Assembly (NCBI GenBank): GCA_903858385.1
Contig: CAIOIN010000110.1
Location: 1 to 26,541 of the forward strand
Reading direction: 5' to 3'
Origin: an uncultured Microcaldota archaeon
GTDB lineage: Archaea > Micrarchaeota > Micrarchaeia > Micrarchaeales > Micrarchaeaceae
Length of the DNA: 26,541 nucleotides
The notes under the pieces are model-generated. The model was given only the letters and a program-made list of their open reading frames with translations, was not told the origin of the DNA and did no database searches. This document shows positions 23,508-26,541 of this stretch, one piece after another; position 1 is the first letter of the stretch, and every line of letters starts with the position of its first letter. The translations under genes and the position numbers were made by a program.

Positions 23508-24800
23508 ATGATAAGGACTCATTATGTTAAAGAGGTTACCAGCGCGCTTGACGGGAAGACCGTCACCGTTGCAGGCTGGGTTCATGAGGTCAGGGACACA
23601 GCAAAGATCAAGTTTCTAATACTCCGGGACACCACCGGCACTCTGCAGGTCATAGGCAAGAAAGGGGTCACGAGCGAGGCGGTGATGAAGGCCATGGACC
23701 TGCCAAAGGAGAGCGTTGTCAGGATCACAGGCACCGTGAAGGCGAGCGGCGAGGCAAAAGCGGGCTTCGAGATCCTGCCGGACGAGGTCGAGGACCTCAA
23801 TCCATTGTCGATAAACATACCGTTCGAAGTCACCGGCAAGGTGCCGGTAGATCTCGATGTCAGGCTGAACTACAGGTACATAGATTTGCGGAGAGCCGAA
23901 CCGACTGCGATATTCAGGATAGAATCGACGGTATTGAACGCCTTCAAGAGTGCGGTGTCCGGCATGGGATTTGAGGAGATTCGCACGCCGAGCATGATTG
24001 CGGAGGCGAGCGAAGGGGGCAGCGACCTCTTCCCGATAGCTTATTTCGAGAAGGCAGCCTATCTGGCACAGTCGCCGCAGCTCTACAAGCAGTTGGCCAT
24101 AGTCGGAGGCATGGACAAGGTATTCATGATAACGCCGGCGTTCAGGGCGGAGAAGTCCAACACGGTCTACCATCTGACGGAGTGCACGCAGATGGATGTC
24201 GAGATGGCCTTCGTGTCCGGCGCGGATGACGCGATCAAAGTGCTTTCCGAGACCGTTCTTTCGATAATAAGGAGCGTCAAGGAGAACAACAAGAAAGAAC
24301 TTGAGCTTTTGAAGGCGGATTTGAGGGTTCCGGAGGTCAAGACCGTAACGTATTCAGAGGCGGTAGAAAAGCTGAAAACGAAGGGGTTTGAGATAGAGTT
24401 CGGGCATGACATCTCAAGAGGGCATGAAACTGCATTGCAGAAGATCTATGGCGATGCGGTTGTCGTGAAGGACTTCCCTGCTTCGTTGAGAGCGTTCTAT
24501 TCCATGCCGAAGGATGACAATCCGGAATTGACGAACAGCTTCGATTTCATTTACAAGGGCCTTGAGATAACGAGCGGTGCGCAGCGTATACACAAGCCCG
24601 AGTTGCTCATAAAGTCATTGGAGAAGAAGGGACTTAATCCGAAACACTTCGACTTCTACATAAACGCCTTCAGGTGCGGCGCGCCGCCGCACGCCGGCTG
24701 GAGCATAGGCCTGGAAAGGATGACCATGCAGATAACCGGGGCGCAGAACATACGCGAATGCTCGCTGTTCCCAAGGGACAGGAAGAGGCTGACGCCTTGA
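23508..24800 (+). CDS. aspS: Aspartyl-tRNA synthetase, archaeal type, probably non-discriminating
   Basis: This 430-residue class IIb synthetase has an N-terminal OB-fold anticodon-binding domain (residues 1 to about 105) and a catalytic domain with motif 1 near FEEIRTPSMI, EGGSDLFPI and AQSPQLYKQ, motif 2 FRAEKSNTVYHLTECTQMD, and motif 3 SIGLERM. It ends FPRDRKRLTP, typical of archaeal AspRS. It loads Asp on tRNA-Asp and, if non-discriminating, on tRNA-Asn. His26 in GWVHEV corresponds to Trp26 of the discriminating Thermococcus enzyme and is the non-discriminating residue type; Lys84 matches the discriminating type. Divergent gatCAB and a tRNA-Asn gene nearby favour the non-discriminating role. 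AGGAGA precedes the ATG. Confidence 0.95.
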   Translation: MIRTHYVKEVTSALDGKTVTVAGWVHEVRDTAKIKFLILRDTTGTLQVIGKKGVTSEAVMKAMDLPKESVVRITGTVKASGEAKAGFEILPDEVEDLNPLSINIPFEVTGKVPVDLDVRLNYRYIDLRRAEPTAIFRIESTVLNAFKSAVSGMGFEEIRTPSMIAEASEGGSDLFPIAYFEKAAYLAQSPQLYKQLAIVGGMDKVFMITPAFRAEKSNTVYHLTECTQMDVEMAFVSGADDAIKVLSETVLSIIRSVKENNKKELELLKADLRVPEVKTVTYSEAVEKLKTKGFEIEFGHDISRGHETALQKIYGDAVVVKDFPASLRAFYSMPKDDNPELTNSFDFIYKGLEITSGAQRIHKPELLIKSLEKKGLNPKHFDFYINAFRCGAPPHAGWSIGLERMTMQITGAQNIRECSLFPRDRKRLTP

Positions 24801-24805
24801 TCGGA

Positions 24806-25510
24806 TTATATCAGGATTATGTAGAACGCGATTGCAGCTATGGCACCGACCAATCCGCAAACGAGGTTTGAGGTTGATTTGTTCCCCGTGCCCTTCTCCT
24901 CATAATAGCCGAGCATGGAATCGACGACGTTGCCAACGAACCCAGCTATTGTTATGCTTATTATCGCGTAGAGCAGGTTGAATGGGTAGGTGTTTCCGAG
25001 CGTGCCCAGTGGGGAAGCCACGATCATTATCGTAAATGCGATCAATAACGCCCCGATAAGGCCGACGGCCAATCCCAGTACGGTGACTCCGCCGGAAACG
25101 CCGCGCTTTACCTTCCTTGAGGTGAATATCAGTCTCGGCATGCCGCCGAAGATGCCCAGCTCGCTGGCGAATTTGTCCGCAGTCGCTGCTGCGACGCTTC
25201 CGGCGAAGCCGATGACCATCAGCATGGCTATGGTGGGATGATCATACTTCGTGGCCCAGAAGAACAATGACGCCATCACCAAGGGCACGAGGCCGTTGGC
25301 CAGCACGTTCGATACTCCCCTGTACTTCTGGAAGGTGCCGATTCTCTTCTTGTAATTGGCTCCGGCCATGGTGACTATCGCAGCCAAAACAAGGAAGAAA
25401 ACCATGTCAAGGACGAAGAAATAGCCCAAGTCAAGCCCGATCTCAAAAAACGCTATGCCCAGCACTAAAGTAAGCAGCGCGCCCTTGAAATTTAACGTCA
25501 GAAAAGTCAT
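24806..25510 (-). CDS. DUF92/TMEM19 family membrane protein
   Basis: This 234-residue protein has about six membrane segments, covering residues 8-28, 33-48, 72-90, 92-110, 140-165 and 180-200, with a last one at the C-terminus. Family landmarks are AAATADKFASELG (matching D-T-x-A-S-E-x-G), a basic loop ending RGVSGGVTVLG, and VGNVVDSMLGYYEEKGT. DUF92 includes plant VTE6, a phytyl-phosphate kinase, and relatives thought to act on isoprenyl phosphates. That would suit archaeal lipid metabolism, but the substrate is unproven. It is convergent with aspS, stops only 5 bp apart, and divergent from the candidate RNA and radA. Confidence 0.82.
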   Translation of the reverse strand: MTFLTLNFKGALLTLVLGIAFFEIGLDLGYFFVLDMVFFLVLAAIVTMAGANYKKRIGTFQKYRGVSNVLANGLVPLVMASLFFWATKYDHPTIAMLMVIGFAGSVAAATADKFASELGIFGGMPRLIFTSRKVKRGVSGGVTVLGLAVGLIGALLIAFTIMIVASPLGTLGNTYPFNLLYAIISITIAGFVGNVVDSMLGYYEEKGTGNKSTSNLVCGLVGAIAAIAFYIILI

Positions 25511-25554
25511 TTGAACATTCCATTTTTGTGGTATTATTCCGTAATTAACAAAGG

Positions 25555-25562
25555 TTTTTAAG
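25555..25562. promoter_or_regulatory. TATA-like element between DUF92 gene and candidate RNA
   Basis: TTTTTAAG lies within GGTTTTTAAGCC, which is nearly symmetric. On the plus strand it predicts a start near 25585, at the base of the first hairpin of the candidate RNA. On the minus strand it predicts a start near 25532, about 22 bases before the DUF92 ATG. Confidence 0.5.
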
Positions 25563-25583
25563 CCTATATTTTGTAATGTAAAT

Positions 25584-25665
25584 CACGGGTTCTCTACTGT
25601 AGGAAGGTCGTGAAGAACTGGTCGCCTTGCCAGCGTGGTTCGCCGCGCTGGCACTATTTCTTCTT
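25584..25665 (+). ncRNA. Candidate small structured RNA, function unknown
   Basis: About 80 nt between a TATA-like box and a T-rich tract fold into two hairpins. Hairpin 1 closes with CACG (25584-25587) and CGTG (25609-25612) and has an inner TTC/GAA helix. Hairpin 2 is an 11-bp stem from 25628 to 25653 capped by a TTCG tetraloop; it includes one G-T pair. It is followed by CTATTTCTTCTTT. GGTCG occurs twice, at 25606 and 25619, between and in the arms. No open frame of note runs through it, and radA has its own TATA box downstream. It does not match tRNA, box C/D or H/ACA layouts. It could instead be an upstream part of the radA leader. I do not recognise the family. Confidence 0.5.
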
Positions 25666-25671
25666 TATCGT

Positions 25672-25681
25672 TAACGCGTTA
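25672..25681. promoter_or_regulatory. Palindrome TAACGCGTTA ahead of radA
   Basis: A 10-bp perfect palindrome ends about 18 bp before the radA TATA box. Its position would suit an activator or repressor dimer. A palindrome this short can arise by chance, so this is tentative. Confidence 0.25.
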
Positions 25682-25698
25682 TTCCTGTATTTCCAAGG

Positions 25699-25708
25699 CT
25701 TAAATACT
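25699..25708 (+). promoter_or_regulatory. TATA box of radA
   Basis: GCTTAAATAC is centred about 33 bp before the ATG at 25736. The predicted transcript has a leader of about 7 nt with no Shine-Dalgarno site, so translation is near-leaderless. Confidence 0.6.
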
Positions 25709-25735
25709 TATTCGTTCATTTTATATCGTGTTTCC

Positions 25736-26541
25736 ATGGCAAAAGAGAAGGATGTAGAGGTTCTAGAGGACCTGCCTGGAATAGGCCCGACCACAGCAGA
25801 GAAGCTCAAGGCTGCGGGCATAGACACTTTGGACAAGATAGCAACGATGTCGCCACACGAATTGAGCGAACTCAGCGGCATAAATGTCGAAAAGGCCACG
25901 GAGGCGATAAAAGCAGCTAACGATGCAGTAACGCTAAATTATCAGACAGGAACCCAGGTTTCGGAGAAGAGGAAGGAACTGGGCAAGATAAGCACCAATT
26001 GCAAGGATTTGGACGAACTCATAGGTGGCGGCATAGAAACGGGTGCAATAACCGAGACCTATGGACGGTTTGCAAGCGGAAAGTCGCAATTAGGCTTCCA
26101 GCTTGCCGTTGATGCCCAACTGCCGAAGGACAAGGGCGGTCTTGAGGGTGGCGTGCTGTTCATAGACACGGAAGGCACGTTCAGGCCGGAGCGAATAGAG
26201 AGCATAGCAAAGGCCAAGGGGCTTGACCCAGAGAAGGCGCTTGAGGGCATAATGGTCATCAGGGCGCTTACGACCGACGAGCAGGTGCTGGCGGTCAAGA
26301 GGGCGGACAAGCTGATAGTGGAGAAGAACATCAAGCTGGTCATTGTTGACTCGCTTATGAGCCTTTTCAGGTCCGAGTACATAGGCAGGGGAGCGCTTGG
26401 AGAGAGGCAGCAGAAGCTAAACCAACACATACACGCGCTCCAGATGCTTGCGGACAAGCACGATCTGGCGGTTTACATAACGAACCAGGTCATGGACAAC
26501 CCAGGAATGCTTTTTGGCGATCCTACAACGCCGATAGGAGA
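25736..26541 (+). CDS. radA: RadA recombinase (archaeal RecA/Rad51), 3' end beyond window
   Basis: The 268 visible residues start MAKEKDVEVLEDLPGIGP, the helix-hairpin-helix DNA-binding domain (residues 8 to about 65), then a linker and the ATPase core. Walker A reads YGRFASGKSQ (109-118), Walker B is LVIVDSLMSLF (201-211), and the NQV(250-252)...LFGDPTTPIG block is the usual RadA L2/ATP-cap region. RadA coats single-stranded DNA and drives strand exchange in repair. The linker polymerisation motif, usually F-T-T-A, is Y69-Q-T-G72, and the Walker A glutamate of GEF is Arg111. About 50 residues are missing because the window ends, so the gene is not truncated biologically as far as can be seen. 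Confidence 0.93.
   Translation, partial: MAKEKDVEVLEDLPGIGPTTAEKLKAAGIDTLDKIATMSPHELSELSGINVEKATEAIKAANDAVTLNYQTGTQVSEKRKELGKISTNCKDLDELIGGGIETGAITETYGRFASGKSQLGFQLAVDAQLPKDKGGLEGGVLFIDTEGTFRPERIESIAKAKGLDPEKALEGIMVIRALTTDEQVLAVKRADKLIVEKNIKLVIVDSLMSLFRSEYIGRGALGERQQKLNQHIHALQMLADKHDLAVYITNQVMDNPGMLFGDPTTPIG

Noticed and set aside
25584..25665. Box C/D or H/ACA guide RNA reading of the candidate RNA.
   Set aside because: GTGAAGA at 25609-25617 is only a near match to box C and no CTGA box D follows at a suitable place; no ACA lies after the second hairpin. The RNA is kept as unclassified.
1..26541. CRISPR arrays, insertion sequences, toxin-antitoxin or phage genes.
   Set aside because: I saw no regularly spaced direct repeats, transposase or integrase motifs, or small paired toxin genes; nearly all of the window is accounted for by cellular genes.

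Overview
The window is a gene-dense stretch of an archaeal chromosome. The archaeal markers are ribosomal proteins L34e and L14e, prefoldin beta, RadA, the archaeal D-aminoacyl-tRNA deacylase DtdA, an archaeal-type AspRS with GatCAB, an Lhr-type helicase, Mre11, and TATA-box promoters with very short leaders. Bacterial-type gyrase (gyrB-gyrA) and complex I subunits (nuoABCD) also occur. Intergenic gaps are mostly under 100 bp, several genes overlap, and convergent genes nearly touch. A small-genome DPANN (Micrarchaeota-like) or Thermoplasmata-related archaeon would fit, but lineage cannot be settled from this sequence alone.

Layout. (1) 1-1840, plus strand: the end of adenylate kinase, a DUF106/YidC-like membrane protein, L34e, and one ORF joining cytidylate kinase to L14e. 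This is the archaeal secY-adk-DUF106-L34e-cmk-L14e neighbourhood with its last two genes fused. (2) 1874-3593: an ABC ATPase and permease pair under its own promoter. (3) 3602-6164, minus: a prefoldin beta / DHH phosphoesterase / Mre11 operon. (4) 6261-9564, minus: an alpha/beta hydrolase followed by overlapping nuoA, nuoB, nuoC and nuoD. (5) 9616-15142, plus: DtdA, a large surface protein with a C-terminal anchor, and an Lhr helicase. (6) 15165-19529, minus: gyrB then gyrA. (7) 19682-24800: an HD-domain hydrolase, then gatC-gatA-gatB-tRNA-Asn(GTT) on the minus strand, with aspS divergent from gatC across a 67-bp shared promoter. (8) 24806-26541: a DUF92 membrane protein, a candidate small structured RNA, and radA, cut by the window end.

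The most distinctive arrangement is in region 7. A non-discriminating AspRS would put Asp on tRNA-Asn and GatCAB would amidate it to Asn-tRNA-Asn. Here both enzymes and the tRNA substrate are encoded together, with the tRNA 7 bp after gatB and apparently cotranscribed. Other points of interest are the Cmk-L14e fusion, the candidate RNA at 25584-25665, a RadA with a changed oligomerisation motif, gyrase subunits with substitutions at quinolone-determining positions, and an ABC ATPase whose switch histidine is glutamine. I saw no mobile elements, CRISPR arrays, rRNA genes or clear pseudogenes.
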